Shown here piece by piece: positions 24,095 through 33,823 of a DNA stretch of 64,000 nt. Numbering within the stretch: position 1 is the stretch's first letter; every line of letters starts with the position of its first letter. The notes under the pieces are model-generated. The model searched no databases and was not told the DNA's origin. It saw nothing but the letters and a program-made list of their open reading frames with translations. Origin of the DNA: Aristolochia californica (lineage: Eukaryota; Streptophyta; Magnoliopsida; Piperales; Aristolochiaceae); contig JARWKL010000001.1 of the NCBI GenBank assembly GCA_029961685.1, forward strand, positions 55,330,062-55,394,061. Direction: 5' to 3'. The translations under genes were made by a program, and so were the position numbers.

Positions 24095-24540
24095 TTATTT
24101 CAACTTCTCTAATACTAATGAGAAAATGTTCTTCTTACTATTTGCATTGATTTGCTTTAGGCATCCCTTGTTTTTCATTGTTTTGTTTTAAGTGAGATAT
24201 TTAATGTTTCAGCGGAAACTGATAATTTTCTTTGGAAATTTATCTTGTTGGTAATCCTTTCCGATTTGTGTTATATTGTTGTGTTAGGTGGAAACTTATG
24301 AACAAGTATAATTTGGACCTTTTACCTAATTTCAACTTCTCTAATACATATGAGAAAATATTCTTCTTCTTACTATTTATGTTGATTTCCTTTAGACGCC
24401 CCTTGTTTTTCATTGCTTTATTTAAGTGAGACATCAACTATTTTCTATGAAAACTAACAATTATCTATGGAAACTTATCTACCGCATGATCCATTCCGAT
24501 TTGTAACACTAATGTTGTATTTGGTGAAACTAAAACTTAG
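24095..24540. repeat. tandem duplication of about 220 bp
   Basis: Two diverged direct copies: TTTCAACTTCTCTAATAC followed by TGAGAAAAT, CTTACTATTT and CCTTGTTTTTCATTG occurs from about 24,107 and again from about 24,330; both run to TTCCGATTTGT and a GTGTTAGGTGG / GTATTTGGTG segment. Confidence 0.75.
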
Positions 24541-25321
24541 CTAAAAGACCACATTAAGAAATTGCTTTATGTGTTTTGGGTGTGTTGGCCTCAACCTCAA
24601 AGTTTTGGGATACAATGGGTGGGTGTGATACCTGACATTACCTCTGCTAATTGCAAGTATGATGTTGAACCGTTCTTTGCACATAGAGTGCTTGATTCGG
24701 GTGAACCCATATGGATGTCTCTTTCTCTTTCCTTTTTGAAAGATTATGCAATTTTGTTTTCTTAGTTTGTGATGTTCACTTTTTGTCATATTTGTCTTAA
24801 TTACCAAATCTTCTTCATTTCTCTACTTTATATATAATACAAAAACCCTATTATTATGAGTTGAATTTTGTGATTTTAATCTTTTGCTTTGTCACATAAT
24901 TCCCTTTCTCTTTGTTTTATATAATGCAAGAAGATGAGTGGATTACATGTTGGATTTGAAGGACGGGAATACATTGACAAAGAGTTGCTTCTACCAACAA
25001 ATAAAATTGTTTCTATAACAACAAATTTGACAAAGAGTTGTGTCTCTACCATCGAATTTCCAAATGTGCTGGCAGAGATTTTAATTTCTATTCTACTAGC
25101 AAAAACACTTTAGCGACTTTTGCCGTTGAATTTTTCACTAGGAGAACTCCTAGCGAAATTTGGACTTCCACCAACGAAAAAGTCCATTTTCTTGTAGTGT
25201 AGACTAAGATGTTTCTTGTTTGATTTGGTGTAGGCCTTATAAAGTTGTTTATAAGTTGAAGTATCTTGTAAAATAGTATTTCTACTAGCATAGGCATAAA
25301 ACATGAAGAATGACATTTAAC

Positions 25322-26840
25322 TTAGGGGGGTTAGTACACATGACTCAGGACATGATCTTCATGCACATTACGCAGTTCATGTCCTGATGTCGTTAGGGGG
25401 CGCCAAAATTCATGTCATGTACATGAATATACATGAATCAAGAGTTCATGTCTCAACAGTAATGGGCGGAAAGCACCGATTTTGAGAATCATCCACTTGA
25501 CTCTCTCGCGCGGGCTCTCTCTGGCTCGACCGTCTCGCTCTTTTTTTTTTTTCATTTCGCTCATTTCGTTCCCGCACAGACACTCTCGTTCCCGCAGCCC
25601 TCTGTCGTCTCCGTGAAGCCCGAGCTCTCTGCTCGCTCTCTTGTCTCCGCCGTCCCTCTCCGATTTCCCTCTCTACTGCCTCCATCTCTCACTGCAAACG
25701 TTCTTCCAACGTCCTTCTCTTTCTCGGACTCGCTCTCCCTTTGAACCTCCCGCTCGCTTCTCCCTCTCTCTTATCTCTCTGTCTCTTCTCCCTCTCTTCT
25801 CCCTTTCGGCATCTCACTCCCTTCTCCCTCACGCTATCATTTTTTCCCCCAAAAGACCTTCCAATTTCTTGCGATTTTCCCTGTTTCAGTTTCGTTTTTC
25901 TTCGATTTTGACATTTGGACTTCTCGGCCTCCCTCTCTTCTCCCTCTCTGCGTACCGTCGGAGTGCCGCCTCTATCGGCGTTGCCCACTGGCCCGTCGCC
26001 GTCGCCCGCTGGCTCGCCCCTGACGAAGATGACGACCCTGAGGAAGACGACTATAGTTTAAAACTATCGTCATTAATTTATAAAATAATTATTTTTATTT
26101 ATTTAATACATTTATTTTATAATTACTATATTAAAAATAGTGATTTAATAGTCATAATTAAAATATTTTTAAAATAAATATTTGATAAATTATCTTGGCA
26201 TAATTATCCAATTGTTATAGTTAATTAAACCAATGGTTTTAAATTTTGTGATAATATATTATTAATTAATAATACATAAAATATATTATATACAAATATA
26301 TAGTGTGTTAAATTTATGATTAGATCAATTTTTTCTCTTAAATTATTCATTTTTAGGTTAAAGTATATCATATGTTATTAATAACTCCACGTATTACTTT
26401 CATTTTTTTATTTATAACGTTATTAATAACTCCACGTTATTTATTTATTATTTGTAATTAATCATGTGCGTATTTCATTGGCTCATGTAATTACCATATT
26501 AATGCATAATAATATATCTAATTCAATTAATAAATATATTAATATATTTAATTATACATTAAATAATTTATTCGTGTAGTAATAATGGTTGTTTTACCTA
26601 ATTTGGAGTTTAAAGATTATATTGTAATTAAGTGTATTGTAAAGGTTTAGAGATTCTCTTGTTTTTTATGTTTTTCTCATGTTGGGGCACTAACACTGGA
26701 AACTGTTTTCCAGTGCACATGAAGTTGTCAACACTAACACCAAATGCGAAGATGATCTTCATGTACATGACTGACATGATCTTCATGTTGGACATGAACT
26801 TGATATTCAAGAATCCATTTGGGGCACTAACCCCCCCTTA
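25322..26840. mobile_element. PIF/Harbinger-like element 1 (non-autonomous)
   Basis: The body 25,325-26,837 (1,513 bp) has inverted ends GGGGGGTTAGT (left) and, on the other strand, GGGGGGGTTAGT (right), each flanked by TTA (25,322-25,324 and 26,838-26,840); a three-base TTA duplication is the mark of this superfamily. Subterminal DNA repeats ATGATCTTCATG and GTTAGT motifs. The interior has a CT-rich, GC-rich block (25,490-26,050) like a 5' UTR, then about 500 bp of AT-rich DNA. No transposase. The long open frame at 25,641-26,177 is low-complexity and I do not call it a gene. Confidence 0.72.
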
Positions 26841-27060
26841 GTCACCTAAACATCCTACTAGATTCTATTAACTCATAATTTTTTTCTCTATCTCTAAAAA
26901 CACAATCACAATACCCATAAGTAGCCATTGAAATCTCGTATATCAAAACTCTTTGTATGTCTCATGTCCATACTAACACCAAGTTTGAAATTGAATTTCA
27001 TGTAGATGAATAAAATGAATTTGAAGCAGGAGATGAAGATGAACTTCCCCTTAAATTTGT
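26841..27060. other. spacer between the two PIF-like elements, with a possible third end
   Basis: A segment with ACTAACACCAAGTTTGAA (about 26,973) followed by GATGAAGATGAAC resembles the subterminal DNA of both elements, so a third, decayed end may lie here. Confidence 0.4.
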
Positions 27061-29510
27061 TTAGGGGGGGTTAGTCAACAAAATGAAAATTTGATCTCCA
27101 TCTTCATCTTCATCTTATGTATCTACATGATCTTCATCTTCGAAATAGGTGTTAGTCAAGACAACTTCATCTTCGAAATCTTTGAAATAGGGTGTTAGTG
27201 TGGACAACTTCATCTTCATCTTCATCTTATAGAAATTTAAAATTATTGATTTTAATAATTATAAAAATGAACTAATTAAACCAAAGTGTTTGAGTTAACA
27301 ATATTTTAATTACCACTATTAAATCACTAATACAATAGAGTGAATAAAAAAAATTCTGACTAATGAATAAAAAATATTATATTAATAACATAAGATAGAT
27401 TTGCATTGTATTAATTAATAATATATTTTGACATAATTAATGATGATATATTAATCAAATGCATACTTTAATTATATTTTATTTACCAGAGAAAATCTTG
27501 TCCTAAAAGCAAGAAATCTTGCAAGACAGAAATCGAATTATTATGCAAATGAAAACGTTATGAACAAAAAAATAATAATATGAGATTTGAAGCTACATGA
27601 ACTGGATGTTACTATTCACAACAAATCATTATAAACCTGCAATATTTCAATCCAAAATAAAGAAAGAGTAGATTCGTCACAAACACTAGGTAATGTTACA
27701 TTGAGCGAGAGAGGGCAGTTGTGCAATTGATCAACAGAGAAAGAGACGGGGGGAAGGTGCTGGTTACAGCAATGTAAGCTGAAACTTAGACATGAATAGG
27801 CGATCTTGCTCTGACCAAGTAGAGAGATAAGGTTTTAGGGGAATAAAAATATGAGTTCCACAATATTCAGAGATTAAAATCCAACTCGTGAAATTTACTA
27901 CATCCACCAAAATTTCTGCCATTGAAGGAGGATTTTGTGGGAGGTGAAAATAAAGTTCACAGTAGAAAAGATTGGATAAAAATAATCATATTTAAAATAA
28001 TTGGCAGAAGGATTTTCTGAGGGGTGAAAATAAAGTTTATAGTTGAAAAGATTGGATAAAAATAATCACATTTCAAATAATTGGTTCTTATAGCACATAG
28101 TCCAATCTGAATCACCAGATGAAACCAGTCCACCACCATTAGTGCTTATGGACTCTGCACATCCAGGCAGTTCAAGAGGAACTCTCAATTTGCATTTCCC
28201 ATCTCTTCTTTGGTCATCCACATATTCAGGTGATCCAAACCCATTAGTTAGTTGTAGGTCATTCTCTTCAGTTAAAGACGAACTTCTTAGATCAGGACTA
28301 ATACCAAGATGGAAATCAGCTTTGAGAAGATCATAATCATCGTCTTCTGATTGCCAGCAGTCCAATTCATCCATCTCAAAGATCCTACTAACAAGTCCTT
28401 CCCTACATGATATCGTCACATCCGATGCCTTATCAAATTTTGTCCTTTGAAGGTGAGTTCCATCAGTTGAGTTAGATGGTGTGGCTGGATAAGACAACTG
28501 AAAACTCAAATCAGGCACTAACAAAGCTTTACTTGTGTCACATGTCACATGCAAGCTTTGAGTTGATGAGCTCACTGTTTTAAGAGCCTCCACCATTGAC
28601 CTCAATTCAATATCATGATCCAAGTAATCTTCCATACTCATCCAAGAGAAGGCAATGTGCTTTTCTGAATGTGAACCAGAGCCAGGCATACAAATAACAT
28701 TTTGACTGCCCCAAGATTCAGCTGAATATGGAGAATCCTCCACACGATTGTATCGATATCCCCTTGCTTATGATAAATAGCTCTTGTTAGCAGCAGTTAT
28801 AGCTGATGTGGTAGTTGAGGTCCTGTGAAGATCAAGATCACATTGCGATGCTTCTCGTATAAATATGGCAGGGGTGAAACCGAAGGGTGAAATCGAAGGG
28901 GGAAATCCGAAGCCGAAGGGTGAAATCGATGCCTAATCGAGACTAGCCAGAGAGAGAAGGGAGTGGGAGGCCGAAAGGGAGAAGAGAGGGAGAAGACAGG
29001 GAAGAAAGGGAGGTCGGGAAGGAATAGAGAGAGAGAGCTTGTCCGAGAGAAGAGAGGGAGTCACGGAGACGAGAGAGGGGGTGCGACAGAGAGGGCGAGG
29101 CCGAGAGAAGACCGAGAGTTGAGGCCGGAGACGAGAGGGAACTAAGATGGTGGCCGAGATCAACGTCGGGGACGTAGGGAGACGAAGGACGAGATCAATG
29201 TCGGGGGCGCAGGGAGACGAGAGAGGGAAGGGAGTGCGGGAGAGAGGAAGAAAAAAGAAAAAGACGACGCGTGATGGGGGGGGTGCGAGGAGAGAGAGCG
29301 AGGCCGAGAGCGTCGCCCGTCCTTCAATTCGAAGAAGATCAAAAAGGGCCTTCTTCCACATGATTGAAATTAAACCGTGGAGATGAAAGGCCCCTTCATC
29401 CCCTGCATCGAGATGAAGCTTCATCTGCGCTCCACTAACGACTTCAATTGTTGAAGGGCGTTATGTGGTTGAAGATCATCTTGTCCTTCAAGTTGACTAA
29501 CCCCCCCTTA
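27061..29510. mobile_element. PIF/Harbinger-like element 2 with captured coding DNA
   Basis: The body 27,064-29,507 (2,444 bp) has perfect inverted ends GGGGGGGTTAGTCAAC and TTA on both outer sides (27,061-27,063 and 29,508-29,510). Subterminal DNA again carries GTTAGT repeats and CATCTTCATC runs. It shares with element 1, in opposite orientation, a GC-rich CT block (here 28,950-29,335): the string CTTCTCCCTCTCTTCTCCCT and its surroundings match at about 25,788. On the minus strand it holds a 226-residue open frame and upstream in-frame remnant, described next. No transposase, so it must be mobilised in trans. Confidence 0.78.
28066..28770 (-). pseudogene. captured gene fragment inside element 2, unknown protein
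   Basis: Open frame from just after an in-frame TAA (28,768-28,770) to a stop at 28,066-28,068, about 233 residues. It is acidic and Ser-rich, with normal amino-acid composition for a coding sequence: S-W-M-S-M-E-D-Y-L-D-H-D-I-E-L near residue 40, F-E-M-D-E-L-D-C-W-Q-S-E-D-D-D-Y near 130 and a C-terminal D-S-D-W-T-M-C-Y-K-N-Q-L. The same frame stays readable upstream of the TAA to about 28,865 (…D-L-D-L-H-R-T-S-T-T-T-S-A-I-T…), where the GC-rich CT block begins. No ATG opens it. I do not recognise the family. An exon piece taken up by the element and then broken by one nonsense codon is the simplest reading; an intron acceptor AG at 28,771-28,772 just before the fragment is an alternative. 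Confidence 0.5.
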
Positions 29511-29975
29511 GTGTTATTTGACATTTCGTTTTGGCCTCTGCAACATTTATTTCTTGGTAGAGCTTCGGTTTGATAGAGAGAATAAGATATATAGGAGGTG
29601 TAAACATTATATAGACAAAACGGAATAGGTTATTTCATATACCATTTTGATTACCATCGTAGTATTTGGTATCGGCTCCAACCCTATATTTTTAAGACAT
29701 TTCGGTTCGATCTATTTACCCGATTAACAACTAGGTAAATGGGTAAAAGGGTAAATAAACAAAAAAATTATAAAAAATAAAAATATATATAAAAAAGCAT
29801 GCAGCCATGTAATGCATGCAGACCATCGTCACCACCACCTCCTCCACTTCCTCTGCCTTCTGTTAGACGACCCCTTCATGGTGGAGCCTGTCATTACTCT
29901 TGCCGTTTAACTGAGTCAATTACTCTCTCCACCCACGTAGGCGTCGTTCTCTCAATGCCCTCGTTTCGTCCCGAC
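29511..29975. promoter_or_regulatory. intergenic DNA and upstream region of the LEA gene
   Basis: AT-rich, no open frame of interest up to 29,800. Close to the gene, CCCACGTAGGCG (about 29,932-29,943) contains an ACGT core such as is found in abscisic-acid-response elements; its function here is inferred only. Confidence 0.4.
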
Positions 29976-29980
29976 ATCTA

Positions 29981-29988
29981 TATAAATA
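29981..29988 (+). promoter_or_regulatory. TATA box of the LEA gene
   Basis: TATAAATA, 135 bp before the ATG at 30,123, in the right place for a roughly 100-base leader. Confidence 0.65.
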
Positions 29989-30122
29989 AATCTTTGTTCA
30001 GGCTGTCACAAGGAAGAAACAATATCAATCAATTAATTAGCGGTCGTCAAGGTCAGTCGATCGTTTTGATCGATCTTTTTCCTACTTGTTTAATTTGTCC
30101 TGCCAGAACGAATCAACTAACC

Positions 30123-30673
30123 ATGGCCAACATGACTTTGGTCGCAGCGAGCTCTCCCAGATTCCGTTGCCTGGGTTCCGCCATTCTCAGAACACCTGTA
30201 AATCCCAGACTCAGCGTCGGCGCCGCTTCAAGAATGGTGCAGGTCATTTTAATTAACTTAATGTTTTTGCAATTCCATAATTTATTTATCTAATTTCTTC
30301 ATTCCTCAGACTAGTCTGTTTCAAACAAATGAGACAAAACGATCTTGTGATTAAAAAAAACAAGTTTCAGGTAAACGCACAACAAGAAGCTTGGAGTTCC
30401 GCCGATAACCTTAAAGATGCCGTCGACAATGTTACAGAGACGACGGTGAGTGAAATGGGCAGCAATGCCGCCAGCAAGGTGGTTGAAACCGCGAAAGAAG
30501 TGGGAGAGAAGGCAAAGCAAACGGCACAAGACGCATGGGATTCGACCAAGGAGACCGCTGAAAAGAACAAAGATGCCGTCGTCGAAACCGCCGGGGACGT
30601 CAAAGCTAACGTCAAAGACAAGGCTGAAACTGTAAAGCAATCGATGAACTCCAAGGATGCTGGATCTCCTTAA
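30123..30673 (+). CDS. LEA group 3-like protein with organellar presequence
   Basis: Two exons, 30123-30242 and 30371-30673, joined in phase 0 (CAG|GTCATT ... TTTCAG|GTAAAC), give 140 residues. The first 40 form a presequence-like N-terminus: rich in Ser, Ala and Arg, no acidic residues, two R-F/R-L patches. The rest is hydrophilic, Ala/Lys/Glu-rich, without Cys, with repeating T-A-K-E-x-x-E-K-A-K-Q-T-A-Q-D and S-T-K-E-T-A-E-K-N-K-D segments typical of LEA_4 amphipathic 11-mers. Such proteins protect membranes and enzymes in dehydrated or frozen tissue, in plastids or mitochondria depending on the presequence; which one is not decidable here. The ATG in CC-ATGG context is preferred over upstream starts. 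A polyadenylation signal AATAAA lies at 30,767. Confidence 0.87.
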
Positions 30674-30789
30674 ATCCATTAAACATTTTGTTTCATCTTC
30701 GATCTGCTCCCATGGAAGCAGAGTTGTTTTTCCTCCCTTTCCCATATTGATTCTAGTTTCTAATCTAATAAATCAATATTCACGTTCTC

Positions 30790-31985
30790 TTACAACAGCT
30801 CGTTTAAATTAATGAGCCGAGCTCAACCGAATCAAGGTTCAGCTCGAAGGCTCGCAAGCCGGCTCGTGATTCGAGCTTGGAGTCGACGACTCGGGAGCGG
30901 GAGCAAGGGAGCGAGAGCAGGAGAGTGAGAGCGAGGGGGAGAAAAATTCTTCCTCCCCTCGTCGCCGCCGAGCCCCTCCGTCCTCTACTATCGTCATCGA
31001 CAGATGCTCGCCGCCGCTTGGTTCCATTTTCTTTCTTCGATTTCTTCCTCCCCTCGTTTTCCTGCGCCTCTGTTTTCGTCGCCGCCATCATCCCCAATGA
31101 CAGGTCCTGTGCTCCTAACCCCTTCCCTCGGCGTCGTCTTGGTGGAGAAAACCTTGAAGAAATTGCAAAAATATTTTAGTAGAAATATATTTCTAGGGAC
31201 TATTAATGGTTTTTTAAAAAAATATTAAAAAATATTTTTAGTAGAAATACGTTTCTAGGGACTATTAGTGCCTCATGTTTTTTGGAAAAAAATTTCTAAT
31301 TGAAAATTCTTATTAATTTTTTTTATAATTTTTTAAGTAAGATTTTCCTGCTAAGATGGGCTAAAAAACCGTATAGAAAATTTTTGAATAAGTATTTGAC
31401 AGTTGATGCTGTAATACATTTAGCATGAGGCAATTTTCATAGCAATTTTGTGTTTGACATTTTATTTGATTAAGAATTTATCAATAAGTATAGTAATATA
31501 TTATATTAATTATTAATTATTATTTATTTTCCTAGAGGAGGCAATAAGATGTCCATTTAACTTTCCTAAGAAAATTTTAAAATATTTTTTTGTAATTTTC
31601 TAGTAAGTCACTAATAGTAATAGGATTTTATTTAAAGGACTTTGGAAATATGTATCATAGGAAAAATATTTTTAGTTTTTCCTAAAATATAAATTATGCC
31701 CAATTTAAGTAGAGGTCATGCCGAATTTTATACAGGTATTATATACAGATTATGCCCAATTTTAAGTAGAGGTCATACCCAATTTTATGTAAAATGAATG
31801 TATAATTTTATATACAATATATTTGATATATATTTTTTGAAAAGTTTTAAATGTATGTTGAAGCTCGAGCTCGAACTCAGTTGAAATTTTTGGGCTCGAA
31901 CTCGATAACAATTTTAGGCTTGAGACTGGGCTCGGCTCGAACATAAGCAAGTTCGGGCTCGACTCGGCTTGATGCCACCCTTTAT
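30790..31985. mobile_element. GAGCTCG-rich element, hAT/MITE-like
   Basis: The two ends are rich in inverted GAGCTCG and GGCTCG motifs (30,795-30,900 and 31,860-31,975), and the right end reads, on the minus strand, AGGGTGGCATCAAGCCGAG. A related end pair bounds 38,872-39,492. Between them is GC-rich DNA (30,900-31,150), then AT-rich DNA with a repeated TTTCTAGGGACTATTA (31,188 and 31,251). No transposase and no clear target duplication. Confidence 0.5.
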
Positions 31986-32088
31986 GCTATTTAGGCTAGG
32001 GTTGTTAGCAAAAAAACATTTGGAACGATATATGATCTATTAAACAATATGCTAATTCAAGGGCAGTGACATTATTCATTTCATGGAT

Positions 32089-32243
32089 GTTGATCCAATA
32101 CGAAAAACCATTTAATGCGAAACATGTGAAACACTATCTCAGATGTTAATCAGATGATTGAGATAATTTTTTATTATGATCGAATGGTTGAGATAGTTGT
32201 TTCGTATATTTCACACCAAATAACCTTTCGTATTGGATCAGCC
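32089..32243. mobile_element. MITE A
   Basis: About 155 bp with long imperfect inverted ends: left TGATCCAATACGAAAAACC and right, complementary, GCTGATCCAATACGAAAGG, with the similarity extending about 50 bp inward through GCGAAACATGTGAAA and ACTATCTCA. A target duplication is not clear. Confidence 0.75.
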
Positions 32244-32262
32244 TTCTATGTATATATATAGA

Positions 32263-32495
32263 GGGTTTATCCAATACGAAAAGTGATTTCGTACGAAACA
32301 TGAGAAATAGCTATCTCAGTCGTCCGATCTTTATCAACAGTGTAAAACGAAACCCGGTTCCCGCTCCCCGCTCCTGTTTCTTTTCCTCTCTTCTTATTTC
32401 TTGCCTAACCCATTATGTCGTTGATCAAGATCAGACGGCTAAGATAGTCAGTTCACATGTTTCGCACAAAATCGCCTTTCATATTGGATTAGCCC
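32263..32495. mobile_element. MITE B, same family
   Basis: About 233 bp. Left end GGGTTTATCCAATACGAAAA, right end (complement) GGGCTAATCCAATATGAAAG, arms about 60 bp including TACGAAACATG and the CGTC-GATC segment. It begins only 20 bp after MITE A. The middle is CT-rich. Confidence 0.78.
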
Positions 32496-32499
32496 AGTA

Positions 32500-32507
<8 letters not shown>

Positions 32508-32541
<34 letters not shown>
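32508..32541. repeat. TA microsatellite
   Basis: A run of about 15 TA units after TGTGTATATGTG, directly next to MITE B. Confidence 0.9.
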
Positions 32542-32543
<2 letters not shown>

Positions 32544-33032
32544 TTGATAGATGTGTAATTTTGGAGCTATTTTTTATTTATTTATTTAAATTATGTGTAA
32601 CATTTTAAAACTAAATTAATATCTAATAAGCAATTTTATAATCCAAGCACTTCATTTAAATTTTATTTTAATTTTTTTATAAATTTAAATAAATATAACT
32701 ACCGATTATAAAAGAGAAACAGATGTCAATAAAATAATCAAATAAACTCAGAAAATAATTAGATATTATATGCTTTATGTGACACGTGCCATTGTGGGGA
32801 CCACAATTCCGTAAGCCCGCTAAATATGAACTTCCTTTTAATTTGCCGATTTGTCCAGTCAAAGACTCGTAGCGGGAGCTGTGATCTGTAGAGTTGTTTT
32901 CTTCCGCGACTTCTCTGTACTTTCCCGGTAATAGCTCCGCGGCCATCTCTACCAACCCCACGACTCTTTTCAGGGAAAGGAGAGAGGCCAGAGTTACCAA
33001 GCGAGGGATCGGGGGAGACAGGGATTTGGGCC

Positions 33033-33791
33033 ATGTCGGAGGTCGTCGGAGAAGCATGGAGAAAATACATGTTGCAATTGAAACTCCATCCACTCAGAAC
33101 TAAGGTGATCTTAATTTCCTTGAATAGAAGAAAAAAAAAACTATGGTGGTGGGTTTATTCAGATACTCGCTTGTTTTTTGTTTTTATCGTAGGCTGTGAC
33201 GGCCGGGGTTCTAGCTGGATGCAGTGACGCAATTGCCCAGAAGATTTCTGGAGTTAAGAAGCTTCAAGTAACCCGATTGCTTCTTATGATGGTGCGAATT
33301 CCTTTTCTTCTGATTTGTGTTAAAACTTTTAATTAGGTGTAACTGACGATTTGTTTTCTTTGATAATGGGTGATTGTGCTATAGTGTATGGAGTCGGTGA
33401 AACTGTAATTTATTTTCAAATCTGGTGATCTTGTTGTTATTGTGTTTCTTCTTTCACTGTAATCATTGGTTTTTACTACATGGAGGCAGAAGAGATTTTG
33501 TGCAAACCGCCATTTCTTAGCTATCGTTTAGTTCTCTTTGTTCGGTCTCTACTTCTTTTGTATCGTTTGTTGATGGGACCTCTGTTGTTAAATTTCCGAT
33601 TTTTCCTAGTCTGATGCTTGTTTGATGGGAAAACTTTGCAATCTCTACGCTTTTTTACACAGTGAATTGAGTTGGAAAGGAATTTATCATATTTTTATTC
33701 ATTTGTGATTGCATGGATGCTCTTGCTTTTGGTTTGAGCCATCTTTGCAGAGTGCTATCTGAAGTAAACATTTGTTTTTCTCCTTCACCTC

Positions 33792-33823
<32 letters not shown>

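Larger units (their letters stand above)
23088..25199. mobile_element. possible CACTA (En/Spm) remnant
   Basis: The right end reads, on the minus strand, CACTACAAGAAAATGGAC (ending 25,199), the standard CACTA terminus, followed inward by repeated short motifs around ATTTCGCTAGG and TTCGTTGGTGG. A possible left end, CATTACAGGAAAATAAAATG, starts at 23,088. Flanking three-base duplications do not match (TGA against TAG), so the left limit is uncertain. No transposase was seen. It contains an inverted TRIM and a tandem duplication. Confidence 0.5.

Noticed and set aside
25641..26177. 178-codon open frame in PIF-like element 1
   Set aside because: Translation of a CT-rich block then AT-rich DNA; low complexity, no domain, no conservation of frame with element 2.
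28933..29424. 163-codon minus-strand frame in element 2
   Set aside because: Pure translation of the CT-rich block.
30311..30745. 144-codon minus-strand frame opposite the LEA gene
   Set aside because: The plus strand has correct splice sites, presequence and LEA pattern; the opposite frame is a shadow.
32300..32608. 102-codon plus-strand frame
   Set aside because: Runs through MITE B and the TA microsatellite.
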